This document shows, piece after piece, positions 1 through 8,603 of a stretch of DNA of 64,000 nucleotides; within the stretch, counting starts at the first letter, position 1; the number at the start of each line of letters is the position of its first letter. Both the position numbers and the translations under genes were made by a program. The stretch is from Hymenobacter gelipurpurascens (GTDB lineage Bacteria > Bacteroidota > Bacteroidia > Cytophagales > Hymenobacteraceae), in contig NZ_FYEW01000001.1 in assembly GCF_900187375.1 (NCBI RefSeq), positions 1,736,001 to 1,800,000 on the forward strand. The letters run 5' to 3'. The notes below the pieces were generated by a model. That model was not told the origin of the DNA and did no database searches. It saw only the letters and a program-made list of their open reading frames with translations.

Positions 1-305
1 GTGCTGGTGTGCGTGCCGCCTCAGGACACGCAGTATGACGTGGTGCTTTTGGTGACACCTGCATCCGCTGTGTATCAGGTATCCGTCGGGAGTTTATTGC
101 CTACTGCGCGCCGGTGCGCTGTGCCACTGGCCTACGCGGCTCCTCCTTACCCCCTGACAGAAGTGCGCCAGCTTTCGGCTATCAAGCTGTCTTAAATAGG
201 TATCTGAAAATATTTCTATCCCTCGCGCAACGGTGGCGTGAGTTGGCTGGTCATGGGGGCAGAACGCTAGCGAATACTCCTATTCTTACCTTATCAGATC
301 TGCCT
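1..305. other. Left edge: no supportable gene; region upstream of the sigma factor
   Basis: A frame is open from the first base (GTG) to a stop at 195. It encodes about 64 residues with no recognisable domain, so it may be the 3' end of a truncated gene or chance. The sigma-factor frame also stays open upstream of its chosen start, back to about 114, but that sequence does not look like sigma factor. A copy of the ACTGGCCTA motif lies at 126-134. No clear promoter box was recognised. Confidence 0.3.
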
Positions 306-860
306 ATGGCTGATTCTCTCGATATTATACTGGACGGCTGTCGGCGAGGGAAACCAGCGGCGCAACGGGCTCTCTACGATAAGTTAGGCTACCAGCTGAT
401 GGGCGTATGTCTGCGGTATTGCCCCTCGCGGGTAGAAGCCGAAGACGCCCTGCAGCTGACTTTCGTGAAGATCTTTTCCCGCCTCGATCAGTTCCGGGGG
501 CAGGGGCCGTTCGAGGCCTGGGCCCGACGCATTGCCGTTACTACTTCCCTCAATTTGTGGCACCAGCAGCAGTTGCGCGGAACGCAGGTAGACAGCAACG
601 AGGCCGCCGAACTACAGCACCCCGATGGCACTCCGTTCGATGAGCTCTCAGCGGATGATCTGATCCGGCTCATTAATGCCCTGCCCCCGGGCTACCGGGC
701 AGTGCTCAATCTCTATGCCGTCGAAGGCTACACGCATGCCGAAATAGGTGAGCTGCTAGGCATTTCGGAAGGCACCAGCAAGTCGCAGCTTTTTAGGGCG
801 CGCCGGCTGTTGGAAGAACGACTGACCCTTCAGGCTTCAATCTCCCCTTACCATGACTGA
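306..860 (+). CDS. ECF-type RNA polymerase sigma factor
   Basis: The 184-residue protein has a sigma region 2 (about residues 20-95, with acidic EAEDALQLTF and aromatic promoter-melting residues) and a region 4 helix-turn-helix (about 130-178, including GYTHAEIGELLGISEGTSKS). There is no region 1 or 3, as in the extracytoplasmic-function class. The ATG at 306 was chosen because the upstream in-frame extension does not resemble the family. The stop overlaps the next gene by 8 bases, so the two are probably translationally coupled. By analogy the neighbour should hold this factor inactive at the membrane. The regulon is unknown. Confidence 0.9.
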   Translation: MADSLDIILDGCRRGKPAAQRALYDKLGYQLMGVCLRYCPSRVEAEDALQLTFVKIFSRLDQFRGQGPFEAWARRIAVTTSLNLWHQQQLRGTQVDSNEAAELQHPDGTPFDELSADDLIRLINALPPGYRAVLNLYAVEGYTHAEIGELLGISEGTSKSQLFRARRLLEERLTLQASISPYHD

Positions 861-2412
861 AAACGACTCGGAGAAATTTTACGCGGACCTGCGCGAGAAG
901 CTTGCTGACTACGGAAGTGCCCCACCAGAACTGGTCTGGGAAGGCATTAGGCAGCAAGTGCCCGCCCAGCCGAAGCGCCGCTGGGGGCGGGTGGCCATCT
1001 TGCTGCTCTTGCTTATCACGTCACTGGTCGTGTTTACCACTAGTACCCGGTACTGGCGCCAGGCTACTGGCCTAGGCCAGTCTGCCGCAGGCAAAGCTTC
1101 TGTCCCCTCCCCATCTTCCCGCATAGCCTCATCGGCTAGCCGAGCTGCACAGTCTGGAAATGCGGCAGCGGGTACCACACCAACTCCGGAAGGCTTGGCT
1201 GCGGAGCAGAGTGGCCTAGCAGGCTCACTGGCAGAGACGAACCCTACCGCCACTACTGCTGAGTTGCCGTTGGCAGAAGCCAAAAGAACTCCACGGACCA
1301 GCTTACTGACTAAAGGGATTGTGGCGAGAGACAAGGAAGAAAAAGGCCTGCTCAGGCAGCAATCGGTGGGTACTTCTGATGACAGATCCCGCTCGACTGC
1401 GAAACGTAAGCGGCGAGGCATCCTGTTGGCCGCGCTTCTGCCTTCGCGGCGCTCTACCAGCAGCTCCATGAGTGGCCTACGAGAGCGGCGTGGAACCCAG
1501 CGTACTGGCCTACGAAACGAAACCTCGAAACTGAACCGGAGCCGGTTGGACCGGCTGCGTAACAGGCCAGCCGCCCGGCACCTTTCATCGGAACAACCGG
1601 ATGCCACTAGTTCGGCTACCCGTTTTGCTTCTGTTACCGAGGCCTTTGCCAACCAACAGGCAGAGCAACGATTCAGCAATGAACTGCTAGCGCTGCTGCC
1701 CGTGCAGTTGCAGCTGGATGAGCCCGAAGAGCCGGAGGTACGGCGGGTAAAGCGGCAAAAGGCGCGTCGTTCGCGGGCGGCTCAGCTGCTGCGTGGCTGG
1801 AGCGTGCAGGTGCTGGCCGGTTCCAGCCTCACGTACCGTACCCTCGGTGACTCGGCCCGGCAGGTGGAGCACTTAGAACGGCCCGGCATTGGGTACAGCG
1901 GTCAGCTCATGGCTTCGTATGCGCTCAACAAGCGTCTCACGGTATCTACTGGCCTAGGCTACGCCGAATACGCGAATAATCTGAAATTTCAGGTCAAAAA
2001 AGCCAGTCAGGAAACTGCCCACACAGTGGATTTCCGCGACGTGTACCGCTTCGTGACCGTTCCGTTGCTGGCGCAGTACACGCTGGGCGGCAACCAACGC
2101 TGGCAGTTTGGCACGCAGGGTGGCGGCACGCTAGGCCTGTTGGCCGGCACCCGCACTACGCAGGGCAGCGCCTGCAACTGCAGCCAAGCCACTTCCCCAC
2201 CCGAAGGTACTTACCGCAACACCAGCCTGCTCCTCACGGCCGGCGGCTTCCTGAGCTACCAGTTTGCGCCGGGCCAGTGGCTTACGCTGCGCCCCCAAGG
2301 CAGCTACTTTCTGAACTCCCTCACCGACCCCACCACCGGCAAGGCCACGCGCCACCCCTGGAGCGTGGGCGTGCAGGGCGGCATCTCCTTCGACCTCGAA
2401 CCCAAGAAATAA
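853..2412 (+). CDS. Anti-sigma-like protein fused to an outer-membrane-type barrel domain
   Basis: The 519-residue protein starts with a short acidic and basic cytoplasmic segment (1-45), followed by one hydrophobic helix at about 46-63. A long Ser/Ala/Arg-rich, low-complexity linker spans about 70-300. The C-terminal 200 residues alternate polar and aromatic residues and include ALNKRLTVSTGLGYAEY and LTLRPQGSYFLNSL, typical of PorT/OmpA-like barrel domains of Bacteroidota. Position directly after and overlapping the ECF sigma gene suggests that it sequesters or senses for that factor. No classical anti-sigma zinc motif is visible. The motif copy at 1066-1081 is a perfect 16-base palindrome inside this gene. 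Confidence 0.75.
   Translation: MTENDSEKFYADLREKLADYGSAPPELVWEGIRQQVPAQPKRRWGRVAILLLLLITSLVVFTTSTRYWRQATGLGQSAAGKASVPSPSSRIASSASRAAQSGNAAAGTTPTPEGLAAEQSGLAGSLAETNPTATTAELPLAEAKRTPRTSLLTKGIVARDKEEKGLLRQQSVGTSDDRSRSTAKRKRRGILLAALLPSRRSTSSSMSGLRERRGTQRTGLRNETSKLNRSRLDRLRNRPAARHLSSEQPDATSSATRFASVTEAFANQQAEQRFSNELLALLPVQLQLDEPEEPEVRRVKRQKARRSRAAQLLRGWSVQVLAGSSLTYRTLGDSARQVEHLERPGIGYSGQLMASYALNKRLTVSTGLGYAEYANNLKFQVKKASQETAHTVDFRDVYRFVTVPLLAQYTLGGNQRWQFGTQGGGTLGLLAGTRTTQGSACNCSQATSPPEGTYRNTSLLLTAGGFLSYQFAPGQWLTLRPQGSYFLNSLTDPTTGKATRHPWSVGVQGGISFDLEPKK
1066..1081. repeat. Perfect 16-base palindrome ACTGGCCTAGGCCAGT (iterated motif, full form)
   Basis: This is the complete symmetric form of the motif that recurs through the window as half sites. 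It lies inside a coding region, where it is read as part of Thr-Gly-Leu-Gly-Gln. Other strong palindromic copies are at 4841-4852, 23415-23426, 28907-28934, 31857-31870 and 41792-41805. Confidence 0.9.
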
Positions 2413-2444
2413 TCCTCTATCCTATTCCTCTTCATTTCTGATCT

Positions 2445-3419
2445 ATGTATTCGCTTAAAAACGTACTGCGCGCCACCATTTTGCTGGCCCTGCCCCTACT
2501 GAACAGTTGTGAGCAAGCCCTCGATACGGTTATCTGCGAGGATGGTACCCCAACAGGGCCGGTCGTTCAGCCGCCGGCGCATGATTCCTTAACGGCCCTT
2601 AGCCGTCGGCTGGGCGCGCCACAGCAGTTTTTCACATATGTACCCAATCGGCAGAATACCATTACAGGCCTGAAGGGAACGATCATCACGATTCCTGCCA
2701 ATGCGTTCGTGAAAGCCAGCGGAACACCCGTAACAGAACCGGTTCTATTGGAAGTGCGGGAGGTATTCAGCCGGGCCGAGATGGTGCTGACGGGTACGCC
2801 CACCGTCTCAAATGGGCGGCTGCTGGAATCGGCGGGCGAAATCTTCCTGCAACCCGCCCAAGACAGCAGCCTTCGGCTTTCGCCGCAGGCCACCCTGCAG
2901 TTTCAGACCCAGAACCCGCCGAACCTATCAAGCCCCGACTCCATGCGCCTGTTTGTGGGCAACGGTGGCGGGGGCTGCTTTAATTGGGAGCCAGTGTTTG
3001 ATCCGGGTTCCAGCCTCCGCCCCAATGGCAGTGGGTTTCAGGTGAATGTGAGCAGCGCCCTCTACAATGCCGGAATCGGCTGGTTCAACTGCGACCGTTT
3101 CTACAATAATCCCGATCCGCTGACGGTGGTGGTAGATGTGCCAGGCACCAGCATCGACCCCAAGAACAACACCATGGTGTTTGTGGTATTCCGAAGCTTA
3201 AACGGCAGTTTGCGGGCCTGCACGTTCACGGCGCCCAACACCTTTTCCACCGGGGGCATACCTACTGGCGCCACCGTTGCGGTGGTCGTTATCCGGACGC
3301 TCAATGGGAAGCTGTTCTATGGCCGCCAGGATGGCGCCGTTGCCGCTGGCCTACGCTTCAGCCCCACCATGCGGGAGGTAACAGCTGCCGAACTCAAAGC
3401 AGACTTGAACAGCATTTAA
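2445..3419 (+). CDS. Predicted lipoprotein, function unknown
   Basis: The 324-residue product starts with a short basic N-terminus and a hydrophobic stretch ending in LPLLNSC, with Cys22 as the likely lipidated residue. The mature part begins with a conserved-looking segment in which LKGTIITIPANAF resembles ZU5-like or carboxypeptidase-regulatory folds seen in Bacteroidota surface lipoproteins. That family link is only a guess. It lies 32 bases after the sigma/barrel pair on the same strand and probably belongs to the same transcript, which ends at the hairpin 3437-3486. Confidence 0.7.
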   Translation: MYSLKNVLRATILLALPLLNSCEQALDTVICEDGTPTGPVVQPPAHDSLTALSRRLGAPQQFFTYVPNRQNTITGLKGTIITIPANAFVKASGTPVTEPVLLEVREVFSRAEMVLTGTPTVSNGRLLESAGEIFLQPAQDSSLRLSPQATLQFQTQNPPNLSSPDSMRLFVGNGGGGCFNWEPVFDPGSSLRPNGSGFQVNVSSALYNAGIGWFNCDRFYNNPDPLTVVVDVPGTSIDPKNNTMVFVVFRSLNGSLRACTFTAPNTFSTGGIPTGATVAVVVIRTLNGKLFYGRQDGAVAAGLRFSPTMREVTAAELKADLNSI

Positions 3420-3436
3420 TCGGTGGCGAAGTTCCT

Positions 3437-3486
3437 AAAGGCCTTCTCTGTCTTCCTTGAGCAAGAAGGAGATGGAGAAGGCCTTT
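3437..3486. terminator. Bidirectional terminator between convergent genes
   Basis: AAAGGCCTTCTC and its complement GAGAAGGCCTTT form the outer stem, and CTTCCTT pairs with AAGGAG inside. T runs flank the hairpin. It separates the lipoprotein gene (+) from hutI (-) and could serve both. Confidence 0.8.
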
Positions 3487-3499
3487 TGCGTTACAATAC

Positions 3500-4768
3500 T
3501 TACTCGGGCCGCTCTATGCGCACGCCACCAATAATTACTTCGCGCACCGGGTTTTCGCCGAGCCAGTACGGGATTTCCTGATACGTGGGCACCTCCAACA
3601 GGAGAATATCGGCGCGTTTGCCGGGTTCCAGGCTGCCACATAGCTGCTCCTGGCCAATGGCCCAGGCGGCATTGAGCGTAACGGCCGCAATGGCTTCCAG
3701 CGGCGTCAGGCCCATTTTCAGGCAGGCTACTGCTAGCGCCAGCCACAGGTTTTTGCTGGGGCAGGAACCGGGGTTGAAATCGGTGCTGACGGCTACGGGC
3801 AGGCCGGCGTCGATGAACTGCCGGCCGGGCGCGTATTTCTCCTGGCGCAGAAAAAGCGGCACCAAGGGCAAGAGCACGGCCACGGTGTGCCCATCCGACA
3901 CGTGCGCAATACGCGCGGCGGCTTCGGGCGTCAGGTAGTCGCAGTGGTCAATGCTGGTGGCGCCCAGCGCGGCCGCCATTTCGCAGCCGCCGAGGTCGTG
4001 GAGCTGCTCGGCGTGGATTTTCAGCCGGAAGCCCTGGGCTTTGGCTTTCTGCAGATAACTGCGCGACTGTTCTACTGAGAAAGCGCCTGCCTCGCAGAAA
4101 ATATCCACGAAATCGGCTACACCGTGCAGGGCCGGCAGCACATCGGAAGCCAAAAAATCGAGATACTCTGCAGCACGGCCCTGGAACTCTGGCGGTACTA
4201 CGTGGGCGCCCAGAAACGTGCGCACTACGCGCACCTCCTGGCGGTGGCCGGCAGTACCCGCCGCGCGTACCAGGGCCAACTCCGTTTCGCGGTCGAGGCC
4301 GTAGCCGCTCTTGGCTTCTACCGTCGTGACGCCGTAGTGCCGAAAACCGGCCAGATGGTGCAACGCATTGCGCAGCAGATCTTCTTCCGAAGCGGCCCGC
4401 GTAGCGCGCACGGTGCTCAGGATACCGCCGCCACTGGCCAGAATATCGAGGTAAGCCTCTCCTTTAAGCTTGCGCTGAAACTCATGGGCTCGGTTTCCGC
4501 CAAATACCAGGTGCGTATGGCACTCCACCAGGCCCGGCATCACCACTCGTCCGTGGGCTTCTACAATAGCGGTGCCGCCCGTTACCTGCGCCCGGTCCAG
4601 CTCCTGCATGGGGCCTACGGCCACAATCTGGTCGCCTTCGCAGGCCACGTAGCCATCCGGAATTATGCGCCAATTACGCTGGTCTTCACCGGCTAACGGA
4701 CGATCTGGAGGACCACCCGCCAAGGTTAAGAGCTGCCCACAATGTCGGATGAGGAGAGAGTAGGCCAT
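3500..4768 (-). CDS. hutI: Imidazolonepropionase (histidine degradation)
   Basis: The 422-residue amidohydrolase hydrolyses 4-imidazolone-5-propionate to N-formimino-L-glutamate, the third step of histidine catabolism. Diagnostic motifs are the metal-binding HTH at about 84-86 within VMPGLVECHTHLVFGGNRAHEF, KIHAEQL in the middle, and STDFNPGSCP near residue 320. The length matches the family (about 410). The ATG at 4768 was chosen over an upstream frame extension of 48 codons because it starts the usual beta strand. Urocanase (24955) and formimidoylglutamase (29880) are also on the minus strand but 20-26 kb away. No hutH is seen. Confidence 0.95.
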   Translation of the reverse strand: MAYSLLIRHCGQLLTLAGGPPDRPLAGEDQRNWRIIPDGYVACEGDQIVAVGPMQELDRAQVTGGTAIVEAHGRVVMPGLVECHTHLVFGGNRAHEFQRKLKGEAYLDILASGGGILSTVRATRAASEEDLLRNALHHLAGFRHYGVTTVEAKSGYGLDRETELALVRAAGTAGHRQEVRVVRTFLGAHVVPPEFQGRAAEYLDFLASDVLPALHGVADFVDIFCEAGAFSVEQSRSYLQKAKAQGFRLKIHAEQLHDLGGCEMAAALGATSIDHCDYLTPEAAARIAHVSDGHTVAVLLPLVPLFLRQEKYAPGRQFIDAGLPVAVSTDFNPGSCPSKNLWLALAVACLKMGLTPLEAIAAVTLNAAWAIGQEQLCGSLEPGKRADILLLEVPTYQEIPYWLGENPVREVIIGGVRIERPE

Positions 4769-4840
4769 AGTGTTGGGCGGGTGGTAGAAGTAGGATGGGA
4801 AGAACTTTGTGGGCAGCGCAGTCAGGTAGCGCCCGTGCAG

Positions 4841-4852
4841 TGGCCTAGGCCA
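4841..4852. repeat. Palindromic TGGCCTAGGCCA copy overlapping a stop codon
   Basis: The twelve-base palindrome contains the TAG stop of the methyltransferase gene (complement of 4845-4847) and lies between it and hutI. Confidence 0.85.
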
Positions 4853-5660
4853 GTCGGGGTTTCTCGGCCACCACCGAATATACCATGGGTAGCTTGCCAG
4901 CCAGCGGCGCAATCTGAAACTGACCAGGCGATACTTCTACGGTGTGGGCAAAGCAGTTATAGGGCGAGTAATTATATTCCTGAAAATCAGTCAGCTGCAA
5001 ACCCTGCCGGAGTAAGCTCCCCAGCACTTCGGCTAGCTCGTGGTTCCAGCTTACGGAGATGGTCGTGATGGGTGCCGACCGTTCGGCATAGGTGCCGGTC
5101 TCGGTTTCCCGGATGGTTTCGCGGTTGAAGTAGCTGTACTGAAACTGCGAAAACTCGTTGTCGAACATCCACATCACCGGATGAAATTCTACCAGTATCA
5201 AGCGTCCTCCCGGCTTCAGGTAGCGCGCCACCACGGCGGCCCAGCGGTCCAGGTCGGGCAGCCAGCCCAGCACCCCATACGTGGTGAACACCACATCGAA
5301 GCCGGGCTCGGTGGGCAGATGGTCGGGCAGGCTGTAGAGGTCGCAGCACACGAATTGCGCGGACAACTGCAGTTCCTCTGCCAATCGGCGCGCAGCCACA
5401 ATGGCCTCGTCGGATAAGTCCATGCCCGTCACCTCGGCGCCCATTCGGGCCAGCGAAAGGGTATCCTGCCCGAAATGGCACTGCAGATGCAGCACGCGCT
5501 GGCCGTGCACCTGGCCTAGCAACGCCAGCTCAATCTCTTTCAGCGAGGTCTGACCGGCGCGAAAACCGGCCACATCGTAGAACGTGGAGCGGAGATGATG
5601 CTCGGTCTTGGCGTTCCAGAGCGCACGGTTCAGGTCGAGGTATTCAGGGGATTCGGGCAT
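4845..5660 (-). CDS. Class I SAM-dependent methyltransferase
   Basis: The 271-residue protein has the Rossmann-type SAM-binding motif I as VLHLQCHFGQDTLSLA (about 56-71), the acidic residue after beta-2 in VTGMDLS (Asp81), and later motifs FDVVFTTYGVLGWLPD and LKPGGRLILVEFHP. This fits small-molecule methyltransferases of the Methyltransf_11/25 type. The substrate cannot be read from the sequence. The ATG at 5660 was chosen because the upstream in-frame extension crosses the intergenic spacer. The stop codon is inside the iterated GGCCTAGGCC motif. It is divergent from the 2H phosphoesterase gene. Confidence 0.85.
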   Translation of the reverse strand: MPESPEYLDLNRALWNAKTEHHLRSTFYDVAGFRAGQTSLKEIELALLGQVHGQRVLHLQCHFGQDTLSLARMGAEVTGMDLSDEAIVAARRLAEELQLSAQFVCCDLYSLPDHLPTEPGFDVVFTTYGVLGWLPDLDRWAAVVARYLKPGGRLILVEFHPVMWMFDNEFSQFQYSYFNRETIRETETGTYAERSAPITTISVSWNHELAEVLGSLLRQGLQLTDFQEYNYSPYNCFAHTVEVSPGQFQIAPLAGKLPMVYSVVAEKPRLA

Positions 5661-5740
5661 GGCGAAAGATAAAGGTCTGGGAGGTTTTTCGGTGCAGTTA
5701 GTTACAGTATCGTATTTCCGTAACTCGCCCCCTATCCCGC

Positions 5741-6274
5741 ATGCTTTCACCTCTCTCTGCTCCGCTTATTCTCACGCTGGCCCTCAACCCCGAAGCCCAG
5801 ACACTATTCAACGAGTTGCGGGAGCAGCATTTCCCGCCCGAGCGCAACTATTTACAGGCCCACGTTACATTGTTTCATCATTTACCGGGCCCGGAGCAAC
5901 CGACCATTGAAGCGGAGCTGCAACGCCTGACCAGCACCCACCCGCTGCTGCCGTTGCGGGTCACGGGCCTGCGCTTTCTGGGGCGCGGAGTGGCCTACAA
6001 CCTCGAAAACCCGGTATTGCAGCAGTTGCATAAGCAGCTGCAAACTACCTGGGCCGCCTGGCTTACGCCCCAGGATCAGCAGCGCCTCAAGCCCCACATT
6101 ACGGTCCAGAATAAGGTCGATCCGGGCGTGGCCCGCGCCCTTCATCAGAAGCTACTGGCGCAGTTCGAGCCATTTGAGGCCGTAGGTACTGGCCTACACC
6201 TCTGGGCCTACCGCAACGGGCCGTGGGAGAAGCTACGGGAGTTTCCGTTCAGCAGCGAAACGCTCAACAAGTAA
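5741..6274 (+). CDS. 2H phosphoesterase / 2'-5' RNA ligase family protein
   Basis: The 177-residue protein carries the two His-x-Thr motifs that define the 2H superfamily: HVTLF at 41-45 and HITVQ at 119-123. Members open or form 2',3'-cyclic or 2'-5' phosphodiester bonds in RNA or small nucleotides. The real substrate is unknown. The length fits the family. The gene is divergent from the methyltransferase and ends at a shared terminator. Confidence 0.88.
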   Translation: MLSPLSAPLILTLALNPEAQTLFNELREQHFPPERNYLQAHVTLFHHLPGPEQPTIEAELQRLTSTHPLLPLRVTGLRFLGRGVAYNLENPVLQQLHKQLQTTWAAWLTPQDQQRLKPHITVQNKVDPGVARALHQKLLAQFEPFEAVGTGLHLWAYRNGPWEKLREFPFSSETLNK

Positions 6275-6309
6275 AAGTGGTCATGCTTTGACTCAGCATG
6301 ACCACTTTT
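6273..6309. terminator. Bidirectional hairpin terminator
   Basis: AAAAGTGGTCATGCT (6273-6287) pairs perfectly with AGCATGACCACTTTT (6295-6309) around a 7-base loop. The A and T tracts at the two ends let it act on both convergent transcripts. Confidence 0.9.
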
Positions 6310-6333
6310 CCCAGTACTCTATTTGGGTTTACA

Positions 6334-7269
6334 TTACTTTTTGCGGGCCGAGATGGTGTGCGTCAGGGACTTGAACTGGCCTATGGCCGTTTCGAAATCC
6401 TGACGGGCTAAGCCCTGCATAGCCACGGCGGTGTTGCCAATGATAGTCACCTGCTGATACAGCAGTACGCGCTGGCCCTGCATCTGCCCAAACCCTTCCG
6501 TCTCGTAGGTCAGTAGGTCGTTGATTTTCGACGACGACATTTTGCGGGCCGTAAAACCCGTAAAGCCAAACCGCGTGAGGGTGCTCAGCAGCTCGTTGCT
6601 GATGTCGGCGGCCGTGAGGGAGGGGTTGTAGGGCAAGGGCGTTACGGTAAGCAGGGGCTCCATGCCGTAGTCGTCCTTTTTCTGGCCACCCAGGGCATAC
6701 ACGTAGAGGTTAGACGTGGTTTTGGCAAAAGCCAGCGGCGACTTCTTTTCATCGAAAGCAAAGACGGCCTTTGCGAAAGGGTCGGAGGCCAGATTCTTCT
6801 GATACGTGGCCGAGAGCAAGGCCTGACGGATGGCTGTTCCGGTCGTTGCATCAGCAGTTGGGTACACTCCCACCAGCTGCACCGCGAAGGTAGAATCGCC
6901 GAACATAAGCTGCATTGACTCCTGGGTGGGCGAGTTCTGCACCCGGGCTAGCCGGGCCGGGTAGCCCTGCACCGTCAGTTCCTCAAACGCCAGCACCTTC
7001 AGCCCGCGCGCCTCAAACCGAGCCTTCCCGAAGGAAGCCGCATTTCTGAAATAATTACTGCCCGTCAGGTCGTACACCTGAATAGCTGCGTCGCCTTTTC
7101 GAACGCCGGTAAAGCCTGGCGCGGGCCCGAACCCCTCGGGCGGCACCAGCACTACGTGCGTGCCCGGCACCAGCCGCGGCACCGCCGCCGACTGTGCAAG
7201 CGCAGCCCCCGCCGAAATGGCCAGAAATCCGAAAATCAAAAAAGGTGCAAAAAAACGCGTCATATTCAT
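6334..7269 (-). CDS. Secreted protein of unknown function
   Basis: The 311-residue product has a signal peptide ending near ALAQ (residue about 26) and no other hydrophobic segment. The rest is mixed alpha/beta without a motif that I recognise. ATG codons at 7269 and 7263 are both possible, and upstream codons run through the terminator of the BLUF gene. It is the last gene before the convergent terminator at 6273-6309. Confidence 0.7.
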   Translation of the reverse strand: MNMTRFFAPFLIFGFLAISAGAALAQSAAVPRLVPGTHVVLVPPEGFGPAPGFTGVRKGDAAIQVYDLTGSNYFRNAASFGKARFEARGLKVLAFEELTVQGYPARLARVQNSPTQESMQLMFGDSTFAVQLVGVYPTADATTGTAIRQALLSATYQKNLASDPFAKAVFAFDEKKSPLAFAKTTSNLYVYALGGQKKDDYGMEPLLTVTPLPYNPSLTAADISNELLSTLTRFGFTGFTARKMSSSKINDLLTYETEGFGQMQGQRVLLYQQVTIIGNTAVAMQGLARQDFETAIGQFKSLTHTISARKK

Positions 7270-7280
7270 GGCAAACAAAG

Positions 7281-7318
7281 AAAAAGCCCGCTGCACCTTT
7301 TCAGGTGCGCAGCGGGGC
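7281..7318 (-). terminator. Terminator downstream of the BLUF gene
   Basis: On the minus strand GCCCCGCTGCGCACC pairs with GGTGCAGCGGGC around a GAAAA-type loop, followed by TTTTTC. It ends only 12 bases before the ATG of the secreted-protein gene, so that gene either has its promoter inside the hairpin region or is reached by read-through. Confidence 0.75.
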
Positions 7319-7362
7319 GCAAGGTAGGCAGGAAATGACGGGGGCACTATTTCCGGCCGGGC

Positions 7363-7797
7363 CTAGGCCAGCACAGGATGGAGAGCCACAAAGTTGAGCA
7401 GGAGTTGCATGAGGGCCGGACTGGCATTGCGCGCGCGCGGCAACGGGAACAAGGGGTTCTCGGGGTCTACGTAGCCCGTGATGCGGCGCAACTCTTCGGG
7501 CATAGCCGCTACAAAGCCCATGCTCCAATCAGGGAACTGCCGGCCGGCCACGGGCATATCCACCAGCGTCAGGACTTGGTGGTGGCGGGAGTCCTGGCGA
7601 ATGAGGGCATACAGGTCGCGTACTACTTGCTCCTCGCCTTCCAGCACCTGCACCACGCGCCCATCGGCATACAGCAGAATTCCGGTAATTCGCAGACGGT
7701 GATTCTTGGCGCGGGCCTGCACCAGCAACTCCGTCAGCTGCTCCTGGGTGGGCAGCGTGATGAAGCGGCTGATGTACACAATCTGATGGATATTCAT
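7363..7797 (-). CDS. Short BLUF-domain blue-light photoreceptor
   Basis: Nearly the whole 144-residue protein is one BLUF domain that binds FAD and changes its hydrogen bonding in blue light. The flavin-switch residues are present: Tyr8 in QIVYIS, Asn32 in KNHRL, Gln50 in VVQVLEGE, and Trp91/Met93 in DWSMGF. There is no output domain, so it must act through a partner protein or complex, as the short BLUF proteins do. The stop codon lies in the iterated motif GCCTAGGCCA. A second short BLUF gene is at 18195-18623. Confidence 0.93.
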   Translation of the reverse strand: MNIHQIVYISRFITLPTQEQLTELLVQARAKNHRLRITGILLYADGRVVQVLEGEEQVVRDLYALIRQDSRHHQVLTLVDMPVAGRQFPDWSMGFVAAMPEELRRITGYVDPENPLFPLPRARNASPALMQLLLNFVALHPVLA

Positions 7798-7876
7798 GGG
7801 AAACAGGGTAATAACCGTCGGGTATAACTTCGGCTAGCGCATTACCGTTCCTTGCCGGAGCTAGCTGAGCCGCCCG

Positions 7877-7884
7877 TATGTTTG
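7877..7884 (+). promoter_or_regulatory. Bacteroidota-type -7 box TATGTTTG upstream of pncA
   Basis: TATGTTTG matches the TANNTTTG box of the primary sigma factor of Bacteroidota. A TTG at 7852-7854 could serve as the -33 element, with a spacing of 22 bases. It is followed by CAGCC, similar to the start regions of several other genes here. Confidence 0.55.
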
Positions 7885-7920
7885 CAGCCTGGTCCTACAT
7901 CTCACCCTAATATACTGACT

Positions 7921-8517
7921 ATGCGCGCGCTGCTACTAATTGATATTCAGAATGATTTTTTGCCCGGCGGCTCCCTCGCAGTGCCCGGCGGCGAGCAGAT
8001 TCTGCCTTTGGTAAATGAATTGCAGCCGCAGTTTGAGCTGGTAGTTGCTACCCAGGACTGGCACCCGGCCAACCACCAAAGCTTCGCCAGCCAGCATAGT
8101 GGCCGCCAGCCGTTCGAGCAAATTGACCTGCACGGCCTCCCGCAAACCCTCTGGCCCGACCACTGCGTGCAAACCACGCCCGGCGCCGAGTTCAGCGCGG
8201 CTCTGGATCAGCACCGCATTGAGGCCATCTTCCGCAAAGGCACCAATCCGGAAATCGACAGCTACAGCGGCTTCTTTGATAATGGCCACCGCAAAAGCAC
8301 TGGCCTAGCCGATTACCTGCGCGGCCGAGGGGTGCAGGAAGTGCATCTGTGTGGCCTAGCCGCCGATTTCTGCGTGAACTTCTCCGCCCTCGATGCCCTG
8401 CAGGAAGGCTTTTTAGTGGTATTCCGGGAGGAGGCTACCCGGGCTATTTCGGCGGAAGGCTACGCGCAGGCCCGCCAGGAGCTGCAGCGGCGCGGCGCCC
8501 ACATGCTGAGTCGCTAG
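7921..8517 (+). CDS. pncA: Nicotinamidase (isochorismatase superfamily)
   Basis: The 198-residue enzyme deaminates nicotinamide to nicotinate in NAD salvage. The catalytic triad is visible as Asp8 (LLIDIQNDF), Lys106 (FRKGTNP) and Cys151 (AADFCVNFSALDA). Metal ligands are Asp47 and His49 (DWHPANHQSF) and His81 (PDHCVQ). The ATG at 7921 was chosen because residues encoded upstream lie across the promoter box at 7877. The TAG stop is in the TAGGCCACT motif. Confidence 0.95.
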   Translation: MRALLLIDIQNDFLPGGSLAVPGGEQILPLVNELQPQFELVVATQDWHPANHQSFASQHSGRQPFEQIDLHGLPQTLWPDHCVQTTPGAEFSAALDQHRIEAIFRKGTNPEIDSYSGFFDNGHRKSTGLADYLRGRGVQEVHLCGLAADFCVNFSALDALQEGFLVVFREEATRAISAEGYAQARQELQRRGAHMLSR

Positions 8518-8603
8518 GCCACTCTACGCTAACCTTTCAGCCCTATTCAAGGTACAGAAGGGCATTTGCGCTACGCTGGCCTCCTGCAGTGCGGATTTTT
8601 CCT

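Noticed and set aside
909..1679. A 256-codon frame opposite the sigma-linked barrel gene
   Set aside because: Its composition (Arg, Ser, Ala) is that of the complement of a low-complexity linker. The plus-strand frame has the signal, helix and barrel features.
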